DNA of 64,000 bases from positions 1-64,000 of the forward strand of contig NZ_BBCE01000004.1 in assembly GCF_001311885.1 (NCBI RefSeq). The letters run 5' to 3'. The position numbers were made by a program, and so were the translations under genes. The stretch is from Syntrophomonas palmitatica JCM 14374 (GTDB lineage: Bacteria; Bacillota; Syntrophomonadia; Syntrophomonadales; Syntrophomonadaceae). The notes beneath the pieces were generated by a model that saw nothing but the letters and a program-made list of their open reading frames with translations, searched no databases and was not told the DNA's origin. Below, piece by piece: positions 39,525 to 49,231 of this stretch. The first letter of the stretch is position 1; the number at the start of each line of letters is the position of its first letter.

Positions 39525-41093
39525 TTGGCTAACGGCAAAACCTTATTTAAAGCGGCGGGATTTATGATGCTGGCCACCCTTCTGGCGCGGTTGCTGGGTA
39601 TGGCCCGGGATATGGTGCTCTATACATTCTTTGGACCGGGAACGGTTACCGATGCTTACAATGCAGCCTTCTCGCTGCCCGATCTCATCTATATGCTTCT
39701 GGTGGGGGGAGCCCTCAGTTCTGCCTTTATTCCCGTTTTCGGCAGCTACCTGGCCCGGCAGGAAGAGGAGGAAGCCTGGAAAGTAGCCAGTATTGTTTTA
39801 AATACCCTCCTGGTATTGTTAATAGTCCTTATTATTGTGGCGGAAATATATACCCGGCCGTTGATGCTGCTGCTGGTGCCAGATCTTTCCCCGCAGGGAA
39901 TCGATCTGGCGGTAACCCTGAGCCGGGTCATGTTTATCCAGACCTTTTTTATGGCTTTAAACGGCATTGCCTGGGTATTCTGAATTCCAAACAGCATTTC
40001 ATTTCTCCCTCCATAGTCTATCCTGTACAATGTCGGAATAATCGGCGTAGGTGTGCTAATGGGGCGTGTATGGGGCATCATGGCTTTTTCTGTTGGCGTA
40101 GTAGCCGGATCGATTCTGAGTTTCGCTGTACAGGTGCCCAGCCTGGCAAAAGTAGGTTTCCGGTACTACCCCACGCTTAACCTGCGTCATCCCGGCTTCA
40201 AACGGATAATAGTTTTAACCCTGCCGGTAGTGATAGGTCTGTCCGTTACCCAGTTAAACCTCCTGGTCAACCAGTACCTGGCTTCGGGCCTGGCGGCAGG
40301 TTCAATCTCCACCTTACGCGTGGCACAGCGGATTATGCAGCTGCCGGTGGGGATATTCGGCGTAGCCATCGCTACAGCGGTCTTTCCCACTATGAACATA
40401 CAAGCGGAGAAAAGAGAACTTAAAGACTTCAGGAGGACTTTTTCGCTGGGCATGCGGGCTATATTCCTGATTACGGTTCCTGCGGGCCTGGGGCTTATCG
40501 CTTTGCGCGAACCCATAATCCGATTGCTTTTTGAACAGGGCAGCTTTACAGCCACAGATACCATGTATACCGCGGGGGCGCTTCTGTTCTATTCCCTGGG
40601 GCTTTTTGCCTACAGCGGCTTGCAGCTTATGAACCGGGTTTTCTATTCCCTGAAGGATACCTTTACTCCCGTTATTATTGGAGTTGTTACCGTGGGAATA
40701 AACATAGTTTTTTCCATGTTATTGCTTCCCTATATGCAGGATAGGGGACTGGCCCTGGCCTATTCACTGGCCGGAGCCGTCAATCTGCTGCTCTTGCTCA
40801 TAGTCCTCAAAAGGCGGCTGCGTACTGTAGACGGGTTTAAGATAATGAAAACCTTGATGATAGCGACGGCGGCTTCCGGCCTGATGTATGCTGCGGTCCG
40901 GTTTGCTGCCGGTTACCTGGCTGTGGCGCTGCATTTTGTTCCTAAAATTAACGAACTGATAATAGTATCTGCGGGAATAGCCCTTGGTATGGCGGTTTAT
41001 GCGGGGATTGTAATGTTGTTCCGCCTGGAGGAGACCAAATTGATCCTGGGGATGATGCGGAATCGCCTGCCTTTTCTGAGATTTTTAGGTTAA
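39525..41093 (+). CDS. murJ: Lipid II flippase MurJ (MviN), frameshifted
   Basis: About 523-524 residues with 14 membrane segments. MVF-family wording: LLARLLGMARDMVLYTFFGPG near the start (split over 20 residues), then GGALSSAFIPVF. It flips lipid-linked peptidoglycan precursors. The frame leaves near 39978 (one G lost) and returns near 40027 (a loss of 2 or 5 bases), so that both outer parts are in one frame. TTG start at 39525 with GGGAG 8 nt upstream. Confidence 0.88.
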
Positions 41094-41190
41094 GGAAGGC
41101 CAGGATAATTCGAGTCCCAGGATTGAAAACGTTTCCCGAAATGTTTCCCTCTAATTATAAAAACCATGCCATTTTCAGCTGCCGTTAAGT

Positions 41191-41226
41191 ACCCGTAAGG
41201 ATGTTTTATTATCCTTACGGGTTTGC
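41191..41226 (+). terminator. Terminator after murJ
   Basis: ACCCGTAAGGAT pairs with ATCCTTACGGGT around GTTTTATT; a short T tail follows. It may also serve the convergent lipoprotein gene. Confidence 0.75.
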
Positions 41227-41281
41227 AAACCGGCATAATCTATGTCAAAGGCGGGAGTGTGAGAATATAGCTGATACGGAA

Positions 41282-41944
41282 TCAGGTTCCGGGTTCAGCC
41301 TTCTTATCGGTGCCTGGTCCTGGCGGAGGTCCCCCTGGGCCTCCCTGCCCTTGCCCTCCTGAAGGCATGGTCATGACCCGAACTTGTTCAACCTTGTTAT
41401 CACCCGTGCTGCTGAAGGTTATTTCCACCATGTCGCCGGTCTTTATATCACTTAAAGCGATTTCTTTAGTGCTGTCTCTGAAACCGGAAAGGATTTTTGC
41501 AGTGCTGGGAATACTAATGGATTTGGTTTCGCTTGTAACTTGAGGAGAGCCTGGCTGCCCGGGATCTAATGTAGAATTTTTACCCTGATCCTGGGGCGGT
41601 TTCTGGTTGACAGAACCGGGCAAAGATGCGGCCTCTCCTCTTTGCGGCCTTTGGGCAACAGCCAGGGTTAGAGTGCTGTCGTTTATACTCAAAACCTTAC
41701 CCATAAGGCGGGAACCATTGTTTTCTTTTCCTGTCGGAGGAACGTTTTTGCTGGCAGGAGTCTGTCCCTGTTTTTTGCTGGCAACATCTTGCTTAACATT
41801 AGCCGCAGATTTGGATGCGGATGCTTTGGTTTTTGTCTGAGCAAGGGCTTCTTTAGTTGTTTTGCTGCTGTTGTTGGTACAACCAGCGGCCGTTACTAAA
41901 AGGAATGTACATAACAAAATACTCACCAGGTTTTTTTTCCGCAA
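41282..41944 (-). CDS. Lipoprotein with Gly/Pro-rich tail, efflux cluster
   Basis: 220 residues. Signal peptide with lipobox TAAGC (Cys22), a Lys/Ala/Ser-rich linker, a small beta-rich domain of DUF5666-like type (LMGKVLSINDSTLTLAVA, then SDIKTGDMVEITFS) and a tail GGQGQGGPGGPPPGPG. Function unknown. The TTG start at 41944 has AGGGGG 9-10 nt upstream. It lies downstream of the MacB-type genes on the same strand, and its tail resembles that of the membrane-fusion protein of that operon. Confidence 0.75.
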   Translation of the reverse strand: MRKKNLVSILLCTFLLVTAAGCTNNSSKTTKEALAQTKTKASASKSAANVKQDVASKKQGQTPASKNVPPTGKENNGSRLMGKVLSINDSTLTLAVAQRPQRGEAASLPGSVNQKPPQDQGKNSTLDPGQPGSPQVTSETKSISIPSTAKILSGFRDSTKEIALSDIKTGDMVEITFSSTGDNKVEQVRVMTMPSGGQGQGGPGGPPPGPGTDKKAEPGT

Positions 41945-42075
41945 AATTAATCAACCCCCTATTTTAAATTTAGCACCATACTTTTAATGGAATTAATTAG
42001 ACCAACACTCACCTCCCCCGCGAAAAGACCGATTTGCGCTAAGCATTTCCGGACTGTAAAAATATTAGCTGATTA

Positions 42076-43281
42076 TTATTCAAAACGCAGGGCTTCAATG
42101 GGATCGGAGCTGGCTGCTTTGCGTGCCGGATAATAGCCGAAAAACAAACCTATCATCAGAGCAAAACCCATGGAAACAGCTATCAGCCATGGCGCAACCT
42201 TCATCTTCAAATCTGTCCAAATACTAAGTAATTGCGCGGTGCCGCACCCCAGGATTACGCCGATGGCACCCCCGATGAAACAGAGCAATAATGCTTCAAT
42301 TAAGAACTGGGTTAGTATAGCCCGGGTCGTAGCGCCGATGGCCATACGAATTCCTATTTCCCTGGTGCGTTCCGTAACTGAAACCAGCATAATGTTCATA
42401 ATGCCGATACCACCCACCAGCAGCGACACCGCTGCGATGCCGCCTAATAGGAAGCTCATCATTTTGGTCGTATCTTCGATGCTGGATAAAATTTCTTCCA
42501 TGTCACGAATCTGAAAATCATCGTCAGCGGTGTCTGCCAACCGGTGGCGCTGGCGCAAAAGGGTGGTTATAAAATCCTGTAATGTGCTCAAGGCTTTTTG
42601 GCTGGTGGCCTGCACATTGATGCTGCGTACAGTTTGCGAACCTAACAGTTTTTGTTGGGCGGTTGTAATGGGTACGTAAATGATGTCATCCTGGTCTGAC
42701 CCCGCGCTGTCGCCTTTTTCCTCCAGCACACCCACTACGGTGAAGTTTAAACCATTTATGCCGATGGTTTGGCCCAGCGGATTGGACCCATTAAACAGAT
42801 TGGTTACTACGGTCTGTCCCAAAACCGCTACCGGTTTTAAGTTATTGACATCTTCCTGCGTAAAAAAGGAACCCTGGACAGCAGGCCAGTTCTTAATGGT
42901 TTGCAGTTCAGGCACCGTACCGTCTACGGTTGTACTCCAGGTATTACTGCCCAGAGTGATGGTGCAATTATTTGTGCTGGCTTCCGCAGCCACGTATTTT
43001 ACCAGGGGCAGATCCTTTATGGCTTCTACGTCTCCCATAGTCAAAGTAGAACCGCCTGCGCCTCTCATAGTTCCGCTGAACCGGGCTGAGGAAATGGTCA
43101 GCAGATTTGCTCCCATGCTGGATAATCTGTCGGTAATCCCTGAGGCGGTTCCCTGGCTCAAAGACACCATTACGATTACGGCCCCGACGCCGATAATTAC
43201 CCCCAGCATAGTAAGAAAAGACCGCATCTTATTAGCTAACAAGCTTTGCCAGGCCATTTTAAGACTTGACAGGATATCCAT
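42076..43281 (-). CDS. MacB-type ABC transporter permease (FtsX family)
   Basis: 401 residues. N-terminal helix followed by a large MacB periplasmic-core-like domain, then three C-terminal helices with the FtsX/MacB core (VGGIGIMNIMLVSVTERTRE, split here, and GIRMAIGATTRAI). Acts with the adjacent ATPase as a mechanotransmission-type pump that expels substrates from outside the membrane through the fusion protein. Substrates may be lipids, peptides or antibiotics. GGGGG precedes the ATG. Confidence 0.92.
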   Translation of the reverse strand: MDILSSLKMAWQSLLANKMRSFLTMLGVIIGVGAVIVMVSLSQGTASGITDRLSSMGANLLTISSARFSGTMRGAGGSTLTMGDVEAIKDLPLVKYVAAEASTNNCTITLGSNTWSTTVDGTVPELQTIKNWPAVQGSFFTQEDVNNLKPVAVLGQTVVTNLFNGSNPLGQTIGINGLNFTVVGVLEEKGDSAGSDQDDIIYVPITTAQQKLLGSQTVRSINVQATSQKALSTLQDFITTLLRQRHRLADTADDDFQIRDMEEILSSIEDTTKMMSFLLGGIAAVSLLVGGIGIMNIMLVSVTERTREIGIRMAIGATTRAILTQFLIEALLLCFIGGAIGVILGCGTAQLLSIWTDLKMKVAPWLIAVSMGFALMIGLFFGYYPARKAASSDPIEALRFE

Positions 43282-43301
43282 GAATTATCCCCCTTTATTG
43301 A

Positions 43302-44024
43302 CTATACGGCTTGTATTTGGGCTTGGAGAGGTTTTAAAACCTGTTCTTCGGCCACGACCAAACCGTCACTTAATCGAATAATCCGCTGGCAGTGCTGAGC
43401 AATATCTGGTTCGTGTGTGACAATCACTACGGACAGACCCTGTTCGCGATGCAGATACTGTAATAAAGCCATAATTTCTTCGCTGGTCGCAGTATCCAGG
43501 GCCCCGGTGGGCTCGTCAGCCAGCAACAGTCCAGGTTGATTGATTAAAGCCCTTGCTATGGCTACTCGCTGCTGCTGTCCTCCGGATAGCTGCCGGGGCA
43601 GGTGATGCTCTCGGCCCTCCAGCCCCACCAGGCTCAGCATTTTGCGGCCTCGTTTATCCCTTTCCCGGGCAGAAACACCGGCATATACCAGGGGCAGACA
43701 AACATTATCTATGGCATTCAGCCGACCCAGCAGGTTGAAATTTTGAAATACGAATCCTATCAGTATATTGCGCAAGCGTGCCAACTGGATTTTGTCCAGG
43801 GACATAACGTCCTGCCCGGCAAATATATAACTGCCGGCGTCGGGTTTATCCAGGCATCCCAGGAGGTTCATCAGGGTGGATTTGCCAGAGCCGGAGGAAC
43901 CCATGACAGCCAGCATTTCGCCGCTCTGCACATTTAAAGATACGGAACGCAGAGCATGAACCGGTTCACCGGCGCCGTAATAGGTTTTCTTAATGTTTTG
44001 CAAAGTGATTAGATTCTTGCTCAT
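43302..44024 (-). CDS. MacB/LolD-type ABC transporter ATP-binding protein
   Basis: 240 residues. Walker A GSSGSGKST (about 39-47), signature LSGGQQQRVAIARAL, Walker B LLLADEPTGALD, H-loop IVTHEPDIA. It energises the FtsX-type permease encoded 20 bp downstream. GGGGGA precedes the ATG. Middle gene of the membrane-fusion/ATPase/permease operon. Confidence 0.93.
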   Translation of the reverse strand: MSKNLITLQNIKKTYYGAGEPVHALRSVSLNVQSGEMLAVMGSSGSGKSTLMNLLGCLDKPDAGSYIFAGQDVMSLDKIQLARLRNILIGFVFQNFNLLGRLNAIDNVCLPLVYAGVSARERDKRGRKMLSLVGLEGREHHLPRQLSGGQQQRVAIARALINQPGLLLADEPTGALDTATSEEIMALLQYLHREQGLSVVIVTHEPDIAQHCQRIIRLSDGLVVAEEQVLKPLQAQIQAV

Positions 44025-44104
44025 AACAAAATCCCCCGTTTAATACCAGAATAGATATACCTGTATTAATCCATTAAAATCCGCGTGCATTTTCGTTATA
44101 GGCT

Positions 44105-45544
44105 TTAGAAGCCTGGAGGCGGGCCTCCCATGCCCCCGCCGGGCCCGTTGTTATTGTTACGGGTGCGGCTATTTGATTTGGTGTTATTAGAAGACGCAGA
44201 ACTGCTGGTATTACTGCTCTGGCTGACACCCACTACTACTTTGTCACCTTCACTTAAACCCTTGATAACTTCATAATTCGAGTTGTCACTTATACCCAAT
44301 ACTACAAAAACAGCTTCTGGCTTCTGGTTTTTTAATACCAATACCTTGGCTGGCCTGATGTTTTGTCCGCTGGAAACTGGTTGCCTCGCTGCGGACCTTT
44401 TAGTCCAGGATTTCTGGCTTGAAGATGATGCAAAACCAGGTTGGGTCTTTGTATTGGCAGCCTGGCTTTTCAGGTAGGTCTGAGCATACGTAACTGCCAT
44501 CATAGGAACGGTTAAGACGTTGGTTTTTCTGGCCAGAATGATTTGGGCTGTAACTGTCATGCCGGAATGAAGCCGCTGCTGCGGGTCCTTACAGGATATG
44601 CGGACAGGATAATATTGTACATTGTTGACCGTTGAGGCTTCTGGAGTAATTCGCTCCACCTGGCCCTGAAATGTCTGACCGGGGTAAGCGCTGCTGGTAA
44701 ACTCTACTTCCTGGCCGATTTTAATGCGCCCGATATCAGCCTCGTTGACCAGGGCATTGAGCTGCAGTTCTTCACTCATTACGGTTAATAGAGTGCTGGT
44801 GCTGCTGTTGATTCCGTTTATCTGACCTACCTGCCCGTTTACCGCCCCGATGATGCCGTCAAAGGGAGCGATTAAGGTTGCTTCGGTCAGGTCTGCTCGG
44901 GCCTGCTGCAGTTTGCTCTGGTCAGCAGCCAGCTTGGCTCGGGCGGCAGCCACATCCAATTCGCTTTTACGCAGGTCATCTTTGGCGGTGTCCATATCTG
45001 TTTGCGCCAGAGCTCCTGCTTCCAGCAGCTTCTTCTGCTGGGCAAAGGTGCGCTGTTTGGTTTCGTAGCTGAGAATCGAGCTCTGCAGATTTATTTCATC
45101 CTGGGCAGCAGTATTTTCGGCCTGCTCCAGGGCTGTTTTTAATGAGTTGGCGTCCTGTTCCGCCAGAATTTGGCCTTTAACCACTTTGTCACCGGGGTTA
45201 ACATTAATGGATACAATATTGCCGTCATTTTTAAAGCCCATTTCTGATTTCCTGACCGGTTCAAGGGTTCCGGTAGCTTCAACCGAATTGGTGATGGTAG
45301 CCTTGCTAACGGTCATGGTCAGGCAGGAATTGTCCTGCTCGGCAATAAGGTATTTATACGCACCAAAAGCAGCTAACCCTAGCATTATAAGTACCGTGAA
45401 TATGCCAAGCAGTTTTTTGGGCCTGGACGTGCCATTGATGCGGTTTTTGAGAACGGCTTCAACATTGCGATCATTCAGAAAGGTAAAATCAGGGCGCTCT
45501 GGAAAGGTCTCATTTACAGCTTCGAGGTTAGGGTTTTCCGGCAT
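44105..45544 (-). CDS. MacA-like membrane-fusion protein of the efflux pump
   Basis: About 479 residues. One membrane helix (about 45-65), lipoyl half-motifs (EATGTLEPVRKSEMGF and SINVNPGDKVVKGQILAEQD), a coiled-coil hairpin, barrel domains and a low-complexity tail with repeated Ser/Asn ending GPGGGMGGPPPGF. It joins the MacB-type pump to the envelope. I chose ATG 45544 (GGGAG 9 nt upstream): the longer start at 45607 would precede the predicted transcription start. First gene of the pump operon, driven by a TTCAG-repeat promoter. Confidence 0.9.
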   Translation of the reverse strand: MPENPNLEAVNETFPERPDFTFLNDRNVEAVLKNRINGTSRPKKLLGIFTVLIMLGLAAFGAYKYLIAEQDNSCLTMTVSKATITNSVEATGTLEPVRKSEMGFKNDGNIVSINVNPGDKVVKGQILAEQDANSLKTALEQAENTAAQDEINLQSSILSYETKQRTFAQQKKLLEAGALAQTDMDTAKDDLRKSELDVAAARAKLAADQSKLQQARADLTEATLIAPFDGIIGAVNGQVGQINGINSSTSTLLTVMSEELQLNALVNEADIGRIKIGQEVEFTSSAYPGQTFQGQVERITPEASTVNNVQYYPVRISCKDPQQRLHSGMTVTAQIILARKTNVLTVPMMAVTYAQTYLKSQAANTKTQPGFASSSSQKSWTKRSAARQPVSSGQNIRPAKVLVLKNQKPEAVFVVLGISDNSNYEVIKGLSEGDKVVVGVSQSSNTSSSASSNNTKSNSRTRNNNNGPGGGMGGPPPGF

Positions 45545-45609
45545 AAGCATACACTCCCGCATAACATTTTTATTTCCTTTAATGGCTGCTGCTAATATAC
45601 ACTGCATTT

Positions 45610-45652
45610 ATTATCCAGGCAGAGGCTTAAACTACGCTGAATAAAAGCTGAA
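45610..45652 (-). promoter_or_regulatory. TTCAG-repeat promoter of the efflux operon
   Basis: On the minus strand TTCAG (45648-45652), TTCAG (45637-45641) and TTAAG (45626-45630) have an exact 11-bp period. Ten nt further lies GATAAT (45610-45615) as -10. No -35 hexamer is needed in this layout, which is that of activators of the OmpR/PhoB family. Confidence 0.78.
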
Positions 45653-45724
45653 TAAATAATAAAAATCTGCGGGACGGTTCCAAAGCTGTTTTCAAGCATG
45701 ATTTCTTAAAACACTTTATAAATT

Positions 45725-45767
45725 TTCAGGTTTAATTCAGCCACTGTTCAGTTAAATAGGAGATAAT
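45725..45767 (+). promoter_or_regulatory. TTCAG-repeat promoter of the two-component operon
   Basis: TTCAG at 45725, 45736 and 45747 (11-bp period), then 10 nt, then GATAAT (45762-45767). It is divergent from the efflux promoter and has the same architecture and the same -10. Confidence 0.8.
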
Positions 45768-45800
45768 ATACTCAAAAATATGCAGGTGGTGAATCCTGGC

Positions 45801-46484
45801 ATGCAATGGTTAAAGGGAATTAAGATATTGATAGTGGATGATGAACCGAATATAGTGCAGTTTCTGGAGTTAGGCCTGCAAAATGAAGGCTTTGATGTAC
45901 AGACCGCTGCGGATGGGATGGCGGCTATGAATATCCTGCAGCAGTTTCATCCGCATATAGTTATACTGGATGTTATGATGCCGGGTATGGATGGGTTTGA
46001 AGTATGCCGAATGTTAAAACGGTCCGATAACGTAGCCGTTATTATGCTCACCGCCCGGGATGAAGTCGATGACCGGGTAAAAGGGTTAAACCTTGGAGCA
46101 GACGATTATATGGTCAAGCCTTTCAGTTTTGAAGAGCTTCTGGCGCGAATTAATGCCAGACTGCGCAATCAATTCCCCCATTTATTCGGGGAGGTCGTGA
46201 TTGGACCTTTTGGCATAGATGACCGGCGTAAAGAAATCAAATACAATGATCGGGTCCTGGAACTTTCGCCGACTGAGTTTGAACTGTTAAAATTTATGGT
46301 TCTGAATCATGGTCTGGTCTTAAGCAAGGATTTGATCCTTGACAGGGTATGGGGTTATGATTTCTGCGGAGAAAAAAACATAGTCGAGGTTTATATTCGT
46401 TCGCTGCGAGACAAATTGAACGACAAGGAACATACTCTAATACGCACCCTGCGCGGAGCAGGGTACAGGGTTGATGTGTCATGA
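45801..46484 (+). CDS. OmpR/PhoB-family response regulator
   Basis: About 227 residues. The receiver domain has the acidic pair (IVDDEPN), phospho-acceptor Asp (VILDVMMPGMDG), Thr (MLTARDE) and Lys (MVKPFSF). A winged-helix DNA-binding domain follows (LSPTEFELLKFMVLNHG...TLRGAGYRVD). The start is set at ATG 45801 with AGGTGG upstream; an ATG at 45780 lies only about 6 nt after the predicted transcription start and lacks a ribosome site. It is the best candidate to bind the TTCAG repeats. Its stop overlaps the kinase start (ATGA). Confidence 0.93.
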   Translation: MQWLKGIKILIVDDEPNIVQFLELGLQNEGFDVQTAADGMAAMNILQQFHPHIVILDVMMPGMDGFEVCRMLKRSDNVAVIMLTARDEVDDRVKGLNLGADDYMVKPFSFEELLARINARLRNQFPHLFGEVVIGPFGIDDRRKEIKYNDRVLELSPTEFELLKFMVLNHGLVLSKDLILDRVWGYDFCGEKNIVEVYIRSLRDKLNDKEHTLIRTLRGAGYRVDVS

Positions 46485-47973
46485 TAAACCAGATTAAAAC
46501 ACGGCTCGGGTATTATCTATACCCCAATTCCCTGCGCATGCAATTATTGTCACGCCTATTGATAATTCTGGCTCTTTTGCTGGTGCTTATCGGGCTTTTT
46601 CAATACATCTTTATGCGTGATGTCGTATACAGAAACAAAGCCGCCAGTCTGCAAAGCCAGGTTATGTCCATTCCGCCCCCTGCCTGGGAGTTTTTTAATA
46701 ATGACCAGGAAATGGTTTCGCCCGATCGGCCGCTGGTTTTTGTCCATGAAGCCGCGCTGGCTTTCATTGATGCAAACGGTCAATATTCATTATTATTAAG
46801 GGGAAGGGATGGGGTTAAACCTCCGCAATTGCAGCCCTATGAATATAAGGCTGCGCTCAATGAACAACCTGCTCCGCATTACCACGTGACAAGTACGGGC
46901 GGGGTTGAACAACTGGTGGTCTTGCGCCCGGTGCGTTCATTCACCGGAGAGGCTGCCGGTGTAATTGAAATCAGCACCCCGACTGGTCCCCTCAAGGAAC
47001 TGCTGATTCATCAATTGCTGACCTTTTTATTCCTGGCCTTAAGCGCATGATATTTGGTTTACTGTGTTTTTTGCCGGTAATAAACAAAACCCTGGCGCCT
47101 TTATCGAGGATGGTAGATACTGCCGAACAGATTGACGCCGGTAATTTAGACCGTCGGTTTCCCACCCGACAGGGACAGGTGGAGATAGACAGCCTGGCGG
47201 ATTCGTGCAACGGCATGCTGGAACGCTTGGAAGCGTCTTTTGCCGCCGAAATAGAAACCAAAGAGCAGATGCGGCGGTTTATTGCGGATGCCTCGCATGA
47301 ACTCCGTACCCCATTAACATCGATTAATGGGTTCCTGGAAATCCTGCTGCGGGGGGCTGTAAACCAACCTGAACAACTGGATAAATCTCTGAAAAGCATG
47401 TACAGCGAATCGCAGCGTCTTACAAAATTGGTGCATGACCTGCTGCTTTTAACCAGGTTGGATCGCCAGCCTCATCCGGTATTAACCGAAGCAGCTCTTG
47501 ACCGGGTTCTAAAAGATATGGAAGAGCAGCTTCGTATTTTGGCGGGAAAAAGAAAACTTGACCTGACAGTAGAAGAAAACGTGGCGGCTAAGATAGACAC
47601 TGATCAAATAAAACAGGTCGTACTTAATTTATTCCAGAATGCGGTGCAGCATACGGACGCTTTCCAGGGGGAAATACAGGTATCTCTGGTTAAAAAAGAC
47701 CAGGGAGCTGAATTGGCTGTAAGAGACAACGGGCCTGGCATTAGCGAGACCAACCTTCCGCATATATTCGAACGTTTTTATCGCAGCGATTCTTCCCGCA
47801 CGCGCAAATATGGAGGCGCAGGTTTGGGGTTATCCATCACCAAATCGATTGTCGATTTACATGGGGGGCATATCTGGGTTGACAGCCGAGAGGGAGCCGG
47901 GAGTACTTTCCATGTCTGGCTGCCTGCCTGTTCGAAACGTTTAAATCCAGAATCAGGCACAAATATTGAATAG
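46481..47973 (+). CDS. HAMP-type sensor histidine kinase, one frameshift
   Basis: About 497 residues. Two membrane segments (about 25-45 and 175-200) flank an extracellular sensor, then HAMP (TAEQIDAGNLDRRFP), HisKA with DASHELRTPLTSI, and ATPase motifs NLFQNAVQHT, DNGPGI and GAGLGLSI. The frame breaks near 47047; one base restores LALSAMIFG in the second membrane helix. Partner of the response regulator just upstream, to which it is translationally coupled. Confidence 0.9.
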
Positions 47974-48035
47974 TGTATTGCTAAACGATAGATAGATATG
48001 GAGTAAAATACTACAAATAAAAACTTTGCCAACAG

Positions 48036-48068
48036 GGGTCTGGCCTCGTTTGAAGCCAGGCCCTTTTG
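48036..48068 (+). terminator. Terminator after the two-component operon
   Basis: GGGTCTGGC pairs with GCCAGGCCC (one G-T pair) and is followed by TTTT. Confidence 0.82.
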
Positions 48069-48163
48069 CGCATATTGACAGATAATATATACCATATTTG
48101 CTTTTATCCATGGTTCATCAAACCAAAGGGAAGCTGTTTGAAATGTCCCTTCTTTCATTTTTT

Positions 48164-48239
48164 TTCAGCCTGCTTTCAGTCCCTGCTTCGAAAACCTTCA
48201 GTAAATTTTAAGAGATAATTCAGGATACGGGTTTACTAT
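48164..48239 (+). promoter_or_regulatory. TTCAG-repeat promoter of the atypical regulator gene
   Basis: TTCAG at 48164, 48175, 48197 and 48219, TTAAG at 48208 and a degenerate unit at 48186, all on an 11-bp grid. Ten nt after the last unit lies TACTAT (48234-48239) as -10, and the start codon follows 31 nt later. Confidence 0.82.
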
Positions 48240-48270
48240 TGGATAGATATTCCTGCAAGGAGGAAGGGAA

Positions 48271-48949
48271 TTGAAGCTGCTTTTAATCGCCCCGCTCAAT
48301 AAAGAGAATAACCGTATGGTTAAAGCCCTCAAACAAAACCACTACAGCCTGGACTGGGCCGGCAGTGTTGTAAATGGTTTAGAAGCACTGGAGATAAACC
48401 GGTACGATGTAGTTATTTTAGAGTGGGATCTGGGAGGAGAAGACTGCCTAAGCGTTTTAACAGGTCTTCGCCAGCAAGGAAACACCAGCGATCCTTGTCC
48501 TCTCGCAGCGGGGGGATGTGCAAAGTCGGGTGCAAGCCCTGGACAACGGGGCTGATGATTACATGCCCAAACCGGTCGAAAACGAAGAACTAATGGCGCG
48601 TATAAGGGCTTTATATAGAAGAAATCCGGAGGTTTACAATACAAGTGAATTTATAATAGGTGCATTATCGTTCTATCCTGAGCAATGTCTTATTAAACAA
48701 GGCGGCAACCAGGTGGCGCTAACCTTAAAAGAATCCATGATTCTTGAACTGCTGACCAAAAATATAAACCAGGTGGTTACTAAAGAACAATTGCTGCAGC
48801 GAGTGTGGGGGTTTAACCATGATGTTGAAATTAATAATATTGAGGTTTATATATCTCACCTGAGAAAGAAGCTGAAGGCTTTTCAAGCGGATGGCTGCAT
48901 TCAGACTGTCCGGGGAGTGGGGTATTGTTGCCTGGATATAAAGAACTGA
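48271..48949 (+). CDS. Atypical OmpR-family response regulator lacking the phospho-acceptor Asp, one frameshift
   Basis: About 226 residues after repair. The C-terminal winged helix is normal (LTLKESMILELLTKN, RVWGFNHDVEINNIEVYISH, TVRGVGYCCL). The receiver is unusual: the N-terminal acidic pair is missing (LLLIAPLNKENNR) and the usual Asp is Glu (VVILEWDLGGED). The Lys (MPKPVE) is kept. The frame breaks near 48492; two bases in ACCAGCG restore ILVLSQRGDVQSR. TTG start with AGGAGG upstream. No kinase is linked. It may act without phosphorylation or as a modulator of the neighbouring regulator. Confidence 0.85.
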
Positions 48950-49007
48950 AAATCATTTCTGGACCGGTAATAATCCCAAACTGAAAATTTACTGAATATG
49001 GCAAGTA

Positions 49008-49042
49008 TTTAAGCTTGGTTTAAGTTTAATTCTCGATAGAAT
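49008..49042 (+). promoter_or_regulatory. TTTAAG-pair promoter of the repeat-protein gene
   Basis: TTTAAG-N5-TTTAAG (49008-49024), again 11 bp apart, then TAGAAT (49037-49042) 12 nt downstream. It is a variant of the TTCAG grid (TTAAG is a unit there too). Two CTGAA units, 11 bp apart, lie at 48981 and 48992 in the other orientation. About 190 nt of leader without a gene follow. Confidence 0.6.
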
Positions 49043-49231
49043 CTTCAAACCGGGAATGGCGATAGCAATGCTGTCCAACCTGCGGAGGTGATGCAACCCA
49101 ATATTTTATGAAATGTTAGGCATTTCATCGTTAATTTATAATTATTAGTTCACAATTAATTGCTCGTGTTGATTATTTTAAGCAAATGCCTATTGCCATG
49201 ACCCAATACCTATAGAAAGGAGTATAAGGTG

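Noticed and set aside
45780..45800. Upstream start codon for the OmpR-type regulator
   Set aside because: Only about 6 nt after the predicted transcription start and without ribosome site.
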